A stretch of DNA of 64,000 nt from Paenibacillus melissococcoides (GTDB lineage Bacteria; Bacillota; Bacilli; Paenibacillales; Paenibacillaceae): the NCBI GenBank assembly GCA_944800085.1, contig CALYLO010000002.1, positions 248,001 to 312,000 on the forward strand, written 5' to 3'. Shown here piece by piece: positions 16,727 to 26,734 of this stretch. The notes beneath the pieces are model-generated. The model searched no databases. It was not told where the DNA came from and saw only the letters and a program-made list of their open reading frames with translations. Positions within the stretch are counted from its first letter, which is position 1. Every line of letters begins with the position of its first letter. A program made the translations under genes and the position numbers.

Positions 16727-17695
16727 ATACAGACATGGCATGAACTGCAGCGGCGCATCGAGCGGGCACGGCTGAATGGAAGACTTCAGGACAAGTATGA
16801 GACCCGTCTGCAGGAAGCCGAGCGGGAGCGTCAGCGGTGCAGGGCGGAACTGGAACGTCTGGAAAAGTGGTGGCGCGAGGAAGAACAGGATGTCGAACGG
16901 CTGCGGTCCTGGTCGATGGCGAACTTTTTCTTCACGCTGATCGGACAGAAGGAGCGCAAGCTTGAGCAGGAAGAGGAAGAGGCGCTTCGCTCCAAAGAGC
17001 AATACGAGATGGCGCAGGCTGCTTATCGCCAGGCCGAGGCGGATGCGGCGGAATGGCGCCGCCAGTTGATCGGCGTCAGCGGGGCGGATGAGGAGCTGCA
17101 GCGGGCCATCGATGAGAAGGAGCGTCTGCTTCACGCCTGCGACCGGACCGTGGCAGCCGAGTTGGATGCGCTCATCTCCGGGCGGGCGCGGCTGCAGACG
17201 GAGAAGCGCGAGCTGGACGAGGCCATCCAGGCGGGACGCGACGCGCTGCGCGCCCTGAAGCGGGCCGAGGAACAGTTCCGTTCCGCCCGCAGTTGGGGAA
17301 CGTACGATATGCTCGGCGGCGGCACGATCGCGACCCACCTCAAGCATAATCGGTATGACGACGCGAAGGCCGAGCTGAACGATGCCAATCACCGGCTGCG
17401 CCGCTTCGGCCGGGAGCTGGAAGACGTGCAGAAGCTGCGGCAGACGGCACAGGCCGTCAATATCGGCGCGGGACTTACCTTCGCCGATTATGTGTTCGAC
17501 GGATTCCTGACCGATTGGATGGTGCAGGGCCGGATTAACCGTTCGCTGGAACGGGTGGAAGAGGCGATTCGGCACGTTGAGGCGACGCTTCGGCGCCTGG
17601 AGGAGGAAGCCGTGAGCGTGGAACGGCAGCAGGCCGCTTCGGAACGGGAGTATGCCGCGCTGATCGAGAATTGGTTCCCGGCCGATCAGAGTTGA
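16727..17695 (+). CDS. Coiled-coil protein of unknown function, unclear start codon
   Basis: About 322 residues, almost wholly charged heptad-type coiled coil (ERLEKWWREEEQDVERL, KERKLEQEEEEALRSKEQ). A less charged segment, YDMLGGGTIATHLKHNRYDD followed by NIGAGLTFADYVFDGF, lies in the C-terminal half. Coding character extends unbroken from 16727, seven bases after AGGAGG, yet the codon there is ATA. The nearby ATG at 16722 is one base out of frame and soon stops. Either a base is missing near 16726, or ATA initiates, or translation starts at 16916. No membrane segment is present. I do not recognise the family. Confidence 0.65.
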   Translation: MQTWHELQRRIERARLNGRLQDKYETRLQEAERERQRCRAELERLEKWWREEEQDVERLRSWSMANFFFTLIGQKERKLEQEEEEALRSKEQYEMAQAAYRQAEADAAEWRRQLIGVSGADEELQRAIDEKERLLHACDRTVAAELDALISGRARLQTEKRELDEAIQAGRDALRALKRAEEQFRSARSWGTYDMLGGGTIATHLKHNRYDDAKAELNDANHRLRRFGRELEDVQKLRQTAQAVNIGAGLTFADYVFDGFLTDWMVQGRINRSLERVEEAIRHVEATLRRLEEEAVSVERQQAASEREYAALIENWFPADQS

Positions 17696-17758
17696 AGTCC
17701 CCCCATGATATGGGTATATTAATAGACAAAGCGCTAGACAGAGAAAGGTTGATTGCTG

Positions 17759-19423
17759 GTGGAGAACCCCAATGCTACATCGAATTTTATTCGCAATATT
17801 ATTGTGAATGATCTGGAAGAAGGCCGGGTGGACAAGATCGTGACCCGGTTCCCGCCCGAGCCGAACGGATATTTGCATATCGGGCATGCGAAGTCAATTT
17901 GCCTGAATTTCGAGCTGGCCCGAGAGTTCAAGGGCCGCGCGCATCTCCGCTTCGATGACACGAATCCGCTTAAGGAGGATACGGAATTCGTCGAATCGAT
18001 TAAGGAGGATGTCCGCTGGCTCGGCTTCGATTGGGATGGGCTCTATTTCGCCTCCGATTATTTTGACGAGATGTACAAGCGCGCCGTCCTGCTCATCAAG
18101 AAGGGCAAAGCCTTCGTCTGCGACCTGAGCGCCGACGAGATACGGGAGATGCGGGGCACGCTGACCGAACCGGGGAAGAACAGCCCGTACCGCGATCGCT
18201 CGATCGAGGAGAATCTGGACTTATTCGAACGGATGAAGAACGGCGAATTTCAAAATGGGGAGAAGGTGCTGCGCGCCAAGATCGACATGGCCTCTCCGAA
18301 TATCAATCTCCGCGATCCGGTCATTTACCGCATTGCGCATGCGACGCATCATAACACCGGCGACCAATGGTGCATTTACCCGATGTACGCGTTCGCCCAT
18401 CCGCTGGAGGATGCGATCGAAGGCATCACTCATTCCATCTGCACGCTCGAATTCGAGGATCAGCGTCCGCTGTATGATTGGGTCGTGCAGGAATGCGAGA
18501 TGGAGGCTACGCCGCATCAATACGAATTCGCGCGCCTCAATATGACGAATACGGTCATGAGCAAGCGGAAGCTGAAGCTGCTCGTGGACGAGGGGATCGT
18601 GGACGGTTGGGACGACCCGCGGATGCCGACCATTTCCGGCTTGCGCCGCCGCGGCTTCACGCCGGAATCGATTCGGACGTTCTGCCGGGAGATCGGCGTG
18701 ACGAAAGGGAACAGCACCGTCGATTCCAAGTATCTCGATCATTTTATCCGTGAAGATTTGAAGCTGAAGGCGCCGCGCACGATGGGCGTGCTCAAGCCGC
18801 TGAAGGTCGTCATTACGAACTATCCGGAAGGCCAGATCGAATGGCTGGACGCGGAAGTCAATCCGGAGAATCCGGAGATGGGGATCCGCCAAATTCCGTT
18901 CTCGCGCGAGATTTACATCGAGCAGGACGACTTCATGGAGAATCCGCCAAGCAAATATTTCCGCCTGTTCCCGGGCAATGAAGTCCGCTTGAAGCATGCG
19001 TACTTCATCAAGTGCAACGAAGTGATCAAGGACAGCAACGGCCAAGTTATCGAGGTGCGCTGCACGTATGATCCGGAGACGAAGAGCGGCAGCGGCTTCA
19101 CCGGCCGCAAGGTGAAGGGAACGATTCACTGGGTCGAGGCTTCCCAGGCGGTTCCGGCGGAATTCCGGCTCTATGAGCCGCTAATTCTCGACGAGACGGA
19201 GGACGAAGGCGACTCGACGTTCCTCGATCGGATCAACCCGTCTTCCCTGGTCGTGGAGCAGGGCTTCGTGGAGCCGAATATGAAGGATGTCGCGGGCCAT
19301 GACAAGTATCAATTTTTCCGCCACGGCTATTTCAATGCGGATCCGAAATATACGAATGACGGACGCATCGTATTCAATCTTATCGTATCGTTGAAAAGCT
19401 CATTCGAGCTGCCGAAGAAGTAA
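17759..19423 (+). CDS. glnS: Glutaminyl-tRNA synthetase
   Basis: Class I synthetase that charges tRNA-Gln directly, 554 residues. It carries the HIGH motif in [15 protein letters not shown], the KMSKS-type motif VMSKRKL, and the C-terminal anticodon-binding beta barrels (region with [12 protein letters not shown]). GTG at 17759 after AAAGG gives [10 protein letters not shown], like other GlnRS; a TTG two codons earlier is also possible. Most Bacillales lack GlnRS and use GatCAB amidation, so presence here points to Paenibacillus-like ancestry. It appears monocistronic. Confidence 0.92.
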   Translation: MENPNATSNFIRNIIVNDLEEGRVDKIVTRFPPEPNGYLHIGHAKSICLNFELAREFKGRAHLRFDDTNPLKEDTEFVESIKEDVRWLGFDWDGLYFASDYFDEMYKRAVLLIKKGKAFVCDLSADEIREMRGTLTEPGKNSPYRDRSIEENLDLFERMKNGEFQNGEKVLRAKIDMASPNINLRDPVIYRIAHATHHNTGDQWCIYPMYAFAHPLEDAIEGITHSICTLEFEDQRPLYDWVVQECEMEATPHQYEFARLNMTNTVMSKRKLKLLVDEGIVDGWDDPRMPTISGLRRRGFTPESIRTFCREIGVTKGNSTVDSKYLDHFIREDLKLKAPRTMGVLKPLKVVITNYPEGQIEWLDAEVNPENPEMGIRQIPFSREIYIEQDDFMENPPSKYFRLFPGNEVRLKHAYFIKCNEVIKDSNGQVIEVRCTYDPETKSGSGFTGRKVKGTIHWVEASQAVPAEFRLYEPLILDETEDEGDSTFLDRINPSSLVVEQGFVEPNMKDVAGHDKYQFFRHGYFNADPKYTNDGRIVFNLIVSLKSSFELPKK

Positions 19424-19501
19424 CTTCGAACGGGATGAGCCGCCGGGGAGTTGTTGGAGCTGCTGATGAGTGATTCCGAACTGCCAAGGGGAGATTCGGG
19501 C

Positions 19502-19546
19502 TGCTGATACAGTGGCTCCGTACTTGCTGATAGTGGCTCCGTACTG
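19502..19546. repeat. Short tandem duplication downstream of glnS
   Basis: GTGGCTCCGTACT occurs at 19512-19524 and again at 19532-19544, each preceded by TGCTGATA. The surrounding 19424-19679 stretch holds no gene. Confidence 0.6.
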
Positions 19547-19679
19547 CCAAGTCAGGGTTGGGGACTGCTGAGGCCCTGCCCCTGAACCGCGCAACTCGGT
19601 GCGGAAGCGGAATGGCGGGAGCGCCAGGCGATGCCCATCCAAGAGTCGAAGGCTACATGCTGAGGAAAGGGTGGGTGTC

Positions 19680-20018
19680 ATGAAAAACAAAGTCATTCTA
19701 TTGACGTCGGATCGTATCGGCGCCGAAGAGAACGGGCTTGGTCCGTCCGTGCTGGAGACCTTCCTGACGCTGTTGAAGCAGCAGGAAGAGCTTCCGGCCG
19801 CGATTTTCTGCATGAATCGTGGGGTGCTTGCGCTGACCTCCAAGTCGATGGCCTCGCTGCAGTTGGCCGATCTGGCGAAGGCGGGAGTGCCTGTGCTCGC
19901 CTGCAAGACATGCGTCGATCATTACGGCATCGCGGACGAACTCGAGGCGGGGGAGATTTCAAGCATGGGCGAATTCGTCCAGCTCGCCTCCCGGCATGAA
20001 GTGCTGACGTTGGGCTAA
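19680..20018 (+). CDS. DsrE/YedF-like sulfurtransferase-type protein
   Basis: A 112-residue DsrE-fold protein that resembles the C-terminal domain of YedF, linked to sulfur or selenium transfer. Seen: MKNKVILLTSDRIG at the start, a GLGPSVLETFL segment and a pair of cysteines in VLACKTCVDHYG, where the persulfide could form. The N-terminal TusA-like domain found in full YedF is absent. The start is the ATG after AAAGGGTGGG; an in-frame upstream extension is basic and unlikely. It has its own terminator. Confidence 0.72.
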   Translation: MKNKVILLTSDRIGAEENGLGPSVLETFLTLLKQQEELPAAIFCMNRGVLALTSKSMASLQLADLAKAGVPVLACKTCVDHYGIADELEAGEISSMGEFVQLASRHEVLTLG

Positions 20019-20108
20019 TCTTGCCCGCGAGTACTGTCATGCTGGCCAGACTTGAATAGCGCGAGCGGCTGCACCGCGCAATGTATAGCGGGTTGCAGCC
20101 GTTGCATG

Positions 20109-20138
20109 AACCGGGTTCCCGAGGGGACCCGGTTTTTT
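20109..20138 (+). terminator. Terminator after the DsrE-type gene
   Basis: AACCGGGTTCCC and GGACCCGGTT form a stem (one bulge) with a short loop, followed by TTTTTT. Confidence 0.8.
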
Positions 20139-20251
20139 GCCGTTGGGGTGAAGCGCTCCATGCAGCGGGTGACGGAAAGAGCAGGCCGTAACTCTGTTAT
20201 CTGGTATTTAGTCTCATTATTGGTTAATAAGGTTGATGATTAACAGCAATA

Positions 20252-20437
20252 AATCCTGCAAATATGCAGCTTTGCTTTCCTTGAGGGGCCCATTCCGGAC
20301 CAATCCTGCAAAACTGCATCTTTTTCCTCGGGTTATCCCCATTGAAAGCTGGAACGGGTGAAATTGATGTATGAATGCATCCATTCCCCTCCCAACGAGC
20401 GAAAATCGGGAAAAATCCTGCACTCTTGCAGGATTGG
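20252..20437. repeat. 186-bp dispersed repeat, copy 2
   Basis: Same four modules at the same offsets as copy 1: AATCCTGCAAATATGCAGC at 0, AATCCTGCAAAACTGCATC at 50, a diverged inverted unit near 125 and the hairpin AATCCTGC-N6-GCAGGATT at 162-183. Total length 186, equal to copy 1. Sequence between the modules is poorly conserved. Confidence 0.85.
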
Positions 20438-20508
20438 TCCGACGCTCGTAATAAACAAGTCCCACCGTTCATATGTATAACCAATTTGATGCAGGATGGG
20501 GGAATAGG

Positions 20509-20624
20509 ATGACGGTCGGAGTCCGCTTCATTAAGGCAGCGGCATTTTACTTTGCGGCGGGGGTATCATTTCCATGCTGGCGGTCTTGGCGTTCGCGATC
20601 AATGTATGGAAAAATGTCAGATAG
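20509..20624 (+). pseudogene. Remnant of a small cytochrome-oxidase-subunit-I-like membrane protein gene
   Basis: After GGGGGAATAGG the ATG at 20509 begins MTVGVRFIKAAAFYFAAG, which looks like the first helix of the short heme-copper-oxidase-like proteins of Bacillales. One frame over, ISMLAVLAFAINVWKNVR and a stop look like the last helix of the same family. The middle, about 100 residues in intact members, is absent. Most likely a large internal deletion left the two ends. The family assignment is from memory of such proteins and is tentative. Confidence 0.4.
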
Positions 20625-21065
20625 AACTCCAAGGTGAAAAGCCGATTGAACGGCCGATGTATGGGCGTGAAAATGGGCTCGTGTCCCTCTCTCCATCTTT
20701 TCGCTTAAGCTGCTCCCTAACCGAATCTGGGCTGCATCTCATCGTACAGGGGACGCAGTCGAGACAGATTATGAAGTGCATCGAGTTACCGAGAAAGAAT
20801 GTAAAGCAGGGAAGTATCCACGAAATCCTCGCTTATTTCCACTGCTCGAAGTTCGCTCCTTCCGTATTGCTGCGTACTATGACCTCTGCTGACTTTTTCC
20901 AGTGTAGTCTTGCTTCCGACTAGGCGGCCGGACTATTTCACCAAATCCGCTATTTTGCACATAACTTCTTCCACCCCTTCCTGAATCGGATTTTGTGGTT
21001 CTTTAAGTTATATTTTCTGGTAAAATATATGTAATATAAATTTGCCATTAAACAGGAGGGATAGA
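20625..21065. other. Stretch without recognised gene
   Basis: A plus-strand frame (to 20923) has no ribosome binding site and no family features. AT-rich sequence from 20990 with TATATT-like blocks probably holds the promoter of the gene at 21066. Confidence 0.35.
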
Positions 21066-21586
21066 GTGAACAAAAAACATCGCCCCGTTCTTTCTGCGGT
21101 TGTGCTTGTCATTGCCCTTATTAATCTAGGGATATACGGTTATCCCTACTTTTATGATTATGTTCTGAATGCGAAATCCTTTTCATTCCACGATGTACTT
21201 CAAGAAAATTTGAAAGAAAAAGATATCAAATCGATTTCAATAAGGAAAACCGAAGACGATACGAAAAAAGAATCGGGAGTTGTTTTTTTAAAAGACGAAC
21301 AGGAAATAAAATTATTCATAACATCTCTTTCTGAAATACAAGTAAGGGGTATCTATTCTTCCAAGTCATGGGATACAATGTACCAGATTTTATTGACGGC
21401 GAAATAAATGGAGTAACCCAGATCATAAGGTCTCTCGGAATTTCAAAAAATGGAACGATTGCAATAAGCAAATCTTATGAACCCGAAAAATTTTACACCC
21501 TTTCAGATGAATCCGTACGCGATACATTAAAGTTTCTTGAGCAAACGATCCAGAAAAAGTTGCAAGAGAAAGAAAACAAGGGTTAG
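21066..21586 (+). pseudogene. Membrane-anchored protein of unknown function, frameshifted
   Basis: GTG at 21066 follows AGGAGGGATAGA. The product has one N-terminal membrane anchor (SAVVLVIALINLGIYGYPYF) and then an extracytoplasmic domain. The first frame ends at 21407. The second continues from FIDGEINGVTQIIRSLG to KLQEKENKG and stops at 21586. Adding one T to the run 21388-21391 joins the frames as MYQIFIDGEING. The joined protein would be about 173 residues. I do not recognise the family. A real mutation or a base-calling error in the T run are both possible. Confidence 0.65.
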
Positions 21587-21610
21587 CGTCAAGCTATCCC
21601 TTGTTTTTTT
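21575..21610 (+). terminator. Terminator overlapping the stop of the frameshifted gene
   Basis: AACAAGGG-TAGC and GCTA-CCCTTGTT stem with loop GTCAA and a T run. The stop codon TAG (21584-21586) lies inside the stem. Confidence 0.8.
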
Positions 21611-21616
21611 CAGGAA

Positions 21617-21806
21617 CTAATGGTCAGTATTCCAGCCGCCTCCACGATAACGAACCCCAGTGATGTAGCCTTCTCCAATAACAAATCGAGTAGTCCCATC
21701 CACCTTACGATACTCTAAAAACCGAAGTTTCGCTTTAAGCGCCCTGGAGATCTGAAATCGTCCGCAGGTTCAATTCAACTTCTTGTACATATTCTCTGGC
21801 AGCCAT
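21617..21806 (-). pseudogene. Small hypothetical gene, frameshifted
   Basis: ATG at 21804-21806 follows GAGGAGGAATG and reads MAAREYVQEVELNLRTISD before an early stop. The next frame continues as ISRALKAKLRFLEYRKV and ends GVRYRGGGWNTDH with a stop at 21617. The total of 190 bases is one more than a multiple of three, as expected for a single-base indel around 21745. The intact product would be about 62 residues. Family not recognised. Confidence 0.5.
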
Positions 21807-21924
21807 TGTTACATTCCTCCTCATTGATTTATTGTGAACCGAGAAATTTCCTTCCATCGCGATGAATTTTTCCCTGCTCACTATATAGGGAGACGACTCT
21901 TAGAAATGTACAACCTAACGGAAT

Positions 21925-21959
21925 AAAAAAGAGGCTGTCCGTCATTTTACGAACACCTC
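21925..21959 (-). terminator. Terminator downstream of the MFS symporter gene
   Basis: On the minus strand GAGGTGTTCGT pairs with ACGGACAGCCTC (one bulge), followed by TTTTTT. It lies about 105 bases after the MFS stop. Confidence 0.7.
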
Positions 21960-22065
21960 TATTCAGGCCATTCCTTAATTTGGTTCCAGCTTTTCGATTG
22001 CAGTGGTTAGTTTTTTGTTGTCTCTTCAAGATGATCCGGCATCGTACATGGAGATCACGGCGCTC

Positions 22066-23304
22066 TTACTTCGAGGGAGCTTCTGCATTCGGTCTATTGT
22101 CTTCCTTGATAAAGAGCACGGAAACGGTGCCGATGACGAGAAGGAATCCGGCGAAATAGAATCCGGCGTTCAGCGATCCGGTTACGTCGGTAAGGAATCC
22201 GGTAATATAAGGCGCCAAAATGGAGCCGCACATACCGATGAAGTTGTAGAGACCAAATGCGGTGCTTAAGGCATGCTTTGGCGCGTTATCGGCAACAACG
22301 GCTACAAGGACCGGGTTGGTGCTGATTTTTCCGAAAATGCCGTACCCGATCAAGGCCATATATAAAACCCACATATTATCGAAGGCGACAATGGAAATAA
22401 TCGCGATAATGGAAAGGGGCAGCATCACTAATAAGACGGGACGGCGCGCCCCCATTTTGTCCGCAATCCAACTGAACAAGAGGGAACCGGGTATGGCTGC
22501 CCATGGAACGAGCGAAGAGACAACGGCGACTTCGGTGCCTTCAATGCCGCGGGCATGCTGCAAATAATACGGGATCCAGGTGACAACGACGAAGAAGGCA
22601 TAGATCGCGCAAAAAATCGTAATGTACGCAAAAATCAGGTTTTTGCTAAAGAGTTCTTTTACTTTAAGCTTTTGAGGGGCTTTTTCATCGGTTCCTTGTT
22701 CTTTTGCTTTTGGTTTGTCTTTAATCACGATCCACATCGCGATGCCGACCAGAACGACGGGAACGGCAATAATGTAGAAGGGGGCCCTCCAACTCATCCC
22801 CAACGTGCCGACCGTGTAGCTGGAAATGAAGTAGCCAAGGGAAAGCCCGAACGCCATCCCGCTATTAATAATTGCGCTGCCTACGGTAATATGTTTTTTG
22901 GGAATCGCTTCTGAGGATAGTCCGTACTGAGGTCCGTAGTAAAAACCTTGAAATATGCCGACAAAGAGCCAGGTTGTCATGAAAAGCGCAAAGGTGGGCA
23001 TCATGCCTGTAATGGCAGCGAAGATCCCGAATAGAATGACACCGGGGACAAGCACTTTTTTCTTGCCGATTTTATCGCCCAATATTCCGGACGGCACGTT
23101 GAGTCCGGCGTAACCAATGAAGAAAATACTGCTGATTAAGCCTAATTGAGAAGCCGATAAGCCAAATTCCGCTTGGATATTGTCCATGACCGGATTGAGC
23201 ACGGAGCGGGTGGCGTAAATGGAAATCCAGCCTAAAAAGAAAACAATGGTGATTTTGACCCAGTAGGGAACCAGGCCCTTTGGTGCGGCATTATGATTGT
23301 CCAT
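22066..23304 (-). CDS. MFS transporter, anion:cation symporter / organophosphate-antiporter type
   Basis: A 412-residue, 12-helix permease. The segments YATRSVLNPVMDNIQAEFGLS and NVPSGILGDKIGKKKVLVPG (motif A) and the GFYYGPQYGLSSEAIP stretch are typical of the ACS and GlpT/UhpT-like group that carry sugar phosphates or organic anions. The start follows AGGAGGAAAT. A perfect-dyad cre box lies about 90 bases upstream, so CcpA control is likely. Downstream of a damaged two-component system on the same strand, but separated from it by a terminator. Confidence 0.85.
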   Translation of the reverse strand: MDNHNAAPKGLVPYWVKITIVFFLGWISIYATRSVLNPVMDNIQAEFGLSASQLGLISSIFFIGYAGLNVPSGILGDKIGKKKVLVPGVILFGIFAAITGMMPTFALFMTTWLFVGIFQGFYYGPQYGLSSEAIPKKHITVGSAIINSGMAFGLSLGYFISSYTVGTLGMSWRAPFYIIAVPVVLVGIAMWIVIKDKPKAKEQGTDEKAPQKLKVKELFSKNLIFAYITIFCAIYAFFVVVTWIPYYLQHARGIEGTEVAVVSSLVPWAAIPGSLLFSWIADKMGARRPVLLVMLPLSIIAIISIVAFDNMWVLYMALIGYGIFGKISTNPVLVAVVADNAPKHALSTAFGLYNFIGMCGSILAPYITGFLTDVTGSLNAGFYFAGFLLVIGTVSVLFIKEDNRPNAEAPSK

Positions 23305-23392
23305 CTTGATTTCCTCCTGAATGTAGATTTGTACTATCTCGGCGACCGTTCAATAAAACTATAAGATAAGCGGCATAACAGTCGAATAAAAA

Positions 23393-23406
23393 TGAAAGTG
23401 CTTTCA
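23393..23406 (-). promoter_or_regulatory. cre box (CcpA site)
   Basis: TGAAAGTGCTTTCA matches the consensus TGWAANCGNTNWCA with one substitution in the central CG. It lies 89 bases upstream of the MFS symporter start. Confidence 0.65.
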
Positions 23407-23468
23407 TTGCATAAACATTAAAAATGACATAGAAAAAATAAAAGGAAGAGGGGGTATAGGCTCCATAA

Positions 23469-23504
23469 CAAAAAAATCCCGTATTGCAAAATTTGCAAGA
23501 CGGG
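23469..23504 (-). terminator. Terminator of the two-component operon
   Basis: On the minus strand CCCGTCTTGCAAA pairs with TTTTGCAATACGGG, then ATTTTTTT. It separates the regulator gene from the MFS gene. Confidence 0.8.
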
Positions 23505-23523
23505 AAAATCGTGAGACATTCAT

Positions 23524-24239
23524 TTATTCATGAATCGGAATGCTTTTCAGCATATATCCAATGCCGGAATAAGTGACGATATATTCCTCTTGATGGTGTA
23601 AGAGATTTTTAATTTGCGCCGGATTCTTGCGATACTCACGCGTAAATATTCCACCTCATCCCGATACTGCGCTCCCCATACCTCGGATAATAAGGTCTCA
23701 TGCTGAACCACTTTATCCAGGTGGAGCGATAGGATTTCCATTACGGAATATTCTGTGTGCGTAAGGTTAAGCTCTTCCTGTTGAACCCAGCATCTTCTGC
23801 TGCCCAGGTCGATGACGAGTTCTCCGGTTCGAATGATTGGCGTATTCGCCATATAGGCTTTGGCGCCATTAAATTGGCTTCTTCTCAACACGGCGTTCAC
23901 TCTGGCGAATAGTTCATCCAATGAAAATGGCTTTGTTAAATAGTCATCCGCACCAAAATTTAATCCCTGCACTTTATCTTGGGAGTTGCCTCTTGCCGTT
24001 AACATAATGACCGGAACATCAGAGAACTTGCGTATTTTTTCTAGTACTTGGAATCCGTCTTGGCCCGGCATCATAATATCAAGCAGAATTAAATCAGGCG
24101 ATACGAGATCGAAATTGGCAAACAGCTCTTCCGCTGAGCCTGCTGTTGTTACTTCATATCCGATGGATTTGAGGTTTGCAGCCACAAAGCGCAGAATTTT
24201 GGGTTCATCATCGACAATGCAAATCTTCTGCTTTTTCAT
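23524..24239 (-). pseudogene. OmpR/PhoB-family response regulator, frameshifted near its C-terminus
   Basis: Receiver domain with acidic pocket IVDDEPKI, phospho-acceptor LLDIMMPG, switch Thr in MLTARG and Lys in TKPFS, then a winged-helix domain (NLTHTEYSVMEIL, RVSIARIRRKL). The uninterrupted frame ends early at 23547 with an atypical tail. The correct tail, EEYIVTYSGIGYMLK, is in another frame and ends at 23524. One extra A in the run at 23606-23610 would restore a 238-residue protein. The winged-helix beta-hairpin is lost if the shift is real. Overlaps operon-style with the kinase gene just upstream. Confidence 0.82.
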
Positions 24240-24240
24240 C

Positions 24241-25304
24241 CTATTCTTCCCCTTTCTTTATAGGAAAATAGAGGGTAAAGGTGCTCCCTGTTCCCGGCTT
24301 GCTGGTTACTTCGATTTTCCCTCCATGGGCTTCCATGATGCCAACGCATATCGCAAGCCCCAACCCGGTTCCCCCCGTTCGTCTGGCCGCCGTTGCGTCT
24401 ACTTGGTAAAAGTGATTGAATATTTTTTCAAGTTGATCTTCTGCGATGCCAATACCGTTATCGGACACCGAGATGGTTATATAATCCTGTTCTATGTCTA
24501 ACGAGACATCGATTTTTTTAATTGCGGCATCGTTATACCGAAGCGCATTTGTAAATAAATTCACAAGAACCTGTTGAACACGGAGCTTATCCGCATATAA
24601 AACAAAGTCATTCCCCAGATGATTATGGAAATGGAATTCCGCATCTCGTCGAAGCGGCAGCGGAATTTGCTCCATCGATTTGGCAATCACTTGATCGGGA
24701 CGGATTTTATTCATTTCCACGTACATGGTTCCGGATTCGATTTTGGAAATATCCATCCAATCGTTGACGAGACACAGAATTCTGTCAATATCTTCGTGGA
24801 CCCCCTCGAGAAGCTCTTGCTGGAATTCCGGACCCCATTCTACCTCTTGCCGGAGCAAGGTTTCTATGCTTCCCTTAATATTCGTAATCGGGGTTTTGAA
24901 TTCATGGGAAGTAAGCGAGATTAAATTATTTTTTAATGCGTCGATCTCCTCATCCTTTGTTATATCACGCAGCAACAGGCCTTCGCCGATCGTATCCTCA
25001 TCTAACTTGACCAAAAATTTATGAAGTCTATAGTACTTTGATTTTTGCTTATGCTCCATTTTTAGTTCTGCATTTTCATCCGTGAAGAAGGCGGACAACT
25101 CTTCTTTGTCGACATCAAATAAAGCCAGAAATCTTTTGTAAACGTCATGTAGATTTTTTACCTTTTGCTCTTCTCCGTGAGCAACGACATTCAGGAAAAA
25201 TTCATTCACATATTCGACTTCTTTTTGATTGTTTACGAGCATTAAGCCCTCAGACATACTTTCCAGAACAGCGAGCCACACCGCATTCTTATTGCGGATT
25301 TGTT
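24241..25304 (-). pseudogene. Sensor histidine kinase, 5' part lost at an IS110-type insertion
   Basis: The remaining part holds a PAS-like segment (ESMSEGLMLVNNQKEVEYVN), the H-box SLTSHEFKTPITN, N-box FTNALRYND, G1 SDNGIGIAED and G2 TGGTGLGLAI. No membrane segment is left, so the sensor input is missing. The frame continues 13 codons into the IS (MLGLRTRVHECLF, from 25344), giving a hybrid start without a good ribosome binding site. Partner of the frameshifted response regulator one base downstream. The missing 5' end is not found on the other side of the IS, so the locus was also rearranged. Confidence 0.85.
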
Positions 25305-25574
25305 CAAATAAACATTCATGAACTCTCGTTCGCAAACCTAGCATGAAAATAGCGAGGGTTTAGTGGTCGGACCTATTTCCCATACTGCTACTACATGACG
25401 CGAAACACGTTCTTTTTAATGGTGGTGTAACCCCGACAAATAAACTGTTGAGGATGAGTTCTGTGTACAAACCTGTGCTGGCTCTGTATGCCCAATCAGA
25501 GAACCGCGAACAGAAAAATGCTCAAGCTCGAATTCATCCGCCGTCATGTATTTCAGTTATGGAGGGAAGCCAAG
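25305..25574 (+). ncRNA. Candidate IS110 bridge RNA region, copy 1
   Basis: A 270-base non-coding left end precedes the transposase start. IS110-group elements encode a structured bridge (seek) RNA here whose loops pair with donor and target DNA. GC-rich segments such as CTCGTTCGCAAACC and AGCGAGGGTTTAG could form stems. The assignment rests on family knowledge and position; no fold was computed. Confidence 0.45.
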
Positions 25575-26734
25575 ATGGAAGTATTGCTTGAACGCTGTGC
25601 TGGAATGGACGTTCACCAAGAGACAATCGTCGTTTGTGTGATGACCACAGATGCTGCGGGGGAGGCCCACAGCGAGATCCGAACCTTTGGAACGATGACC
25701 AAACATCTTTTCGAACTGCTTAAGTACCTGGAGTCCCAAGGCGTTACACACATCGCAATGGAGAGCACGGGAATCTATTGGAAACCTGTCTACAACATCC
25801 TTGAAGGCTACTTCACCGTCGTACTGGCGAATGCGCAGCGCATTAAGAATGTTCCTGGCCGCAAGACGGATGTTTGTGATGCCGAATGGATCGCGAAGCT
25901 GCTTCGAGTCGGTCTAATTGAGCCCAGCTTTGTGCCATCCGAGGACTTAAGGGAGCTACGGGACCTCTGCCGACTTCGAAAAAAACGAATCGGCTCCCTA
26001 ACAGCGGAGAAAAACCGAATCCAGAAGTATCTTGAAGCAGGTAACGTCAAGCTAGGCAGTGTCATCTCAGACGTATTCGGTGTATCCGGGCGCAGTTTGT
26101 TGCAACGCTTAATCGAAAAAGGTTACGTTGACGCGGAAGATGTTGAAGCGAGCGTCAAGGGTTCGATCAAGAACAAAAAAAGTGAAGTTACTGACTCTCT
26201 TTTTGGCACGATGACCCCGCATCAAATTCGATTGATTAAAGATTGTTGGGAGCATATCGAATACTTAGAGAAGTCCATTGCTCGGTTGGAAGCCGAAATT
26301 AACGATCACTTGGAGCCCTATCGGACGGAGTACGAACTGCTTCAGACCATTCCAGGTGTTAGCGAACGAACAGCTGCAGCACTCCTTGCAGAAATCGGGG
26401 CCGATATGGAGCAATTTCCATCCGCAGATCACCTTGCCTCTTGGGCTGGCGTAGCACCCGGCAACCACGAGAGTGCAGGCAAAAAAAAAGTACAAAAAGC
26501 GTAAAAGGCAATCCTCATGCAAAAGTGACACTATGCGAAGCGTCTTGGGCAATCGCTCGCTCACGAAACACGGTCTTGGCAACAAAGTTCTGGAAGATTG
26601 CTTCACGACGAGGAAAGAAAAAAGCTTGCATTGCCATTTCACGTAAGATACTTATCATTGCTTACCACATGCTGAAGAACAAACAAATTTACATCGAAGG
26701 TGGACCACAAGCACCACTCATGCAGATCAACTAA
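25575..26734 (+). CDS. IS110-family transposase, copy 1, two frames joined by a probable -1 frameshift
   Basis: DEDD/RuvC-type transposase. ATG at 25575 follows GGAGGGAAG. The N-terminal domain has GMDVHQE, AMESTG and KTDVCDAEW carrying acidic residues; the C-terminal Tnp20 domain has LLQTIPGVSERTAAALLAEIG and GNHESAGKKK. Frame 1 stops at 26504, ten codons after this, while KSVKGNPHAKVTLCEASWA to the end (26734) lies in the -1 frame, both being normal parts of the family. The switch can occur on the A9 run at 26481-26489. Joined length about 386 residues. Confidence 0.85.

Noticed and set aside
10106..20437. Reading the 186-bp repeat as a small protein-coding gene (62 codons)
   Set aside because: Copy 2 is open on the minus strand, but copies 1 and 3 contain stops in the same frame and none has a start with a ribosome binding site.
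20552..20923. A 123-codon plus-strand frame
   Set aside because: No ribosome binding site or family features; overlaps an oxidase-like remnant.
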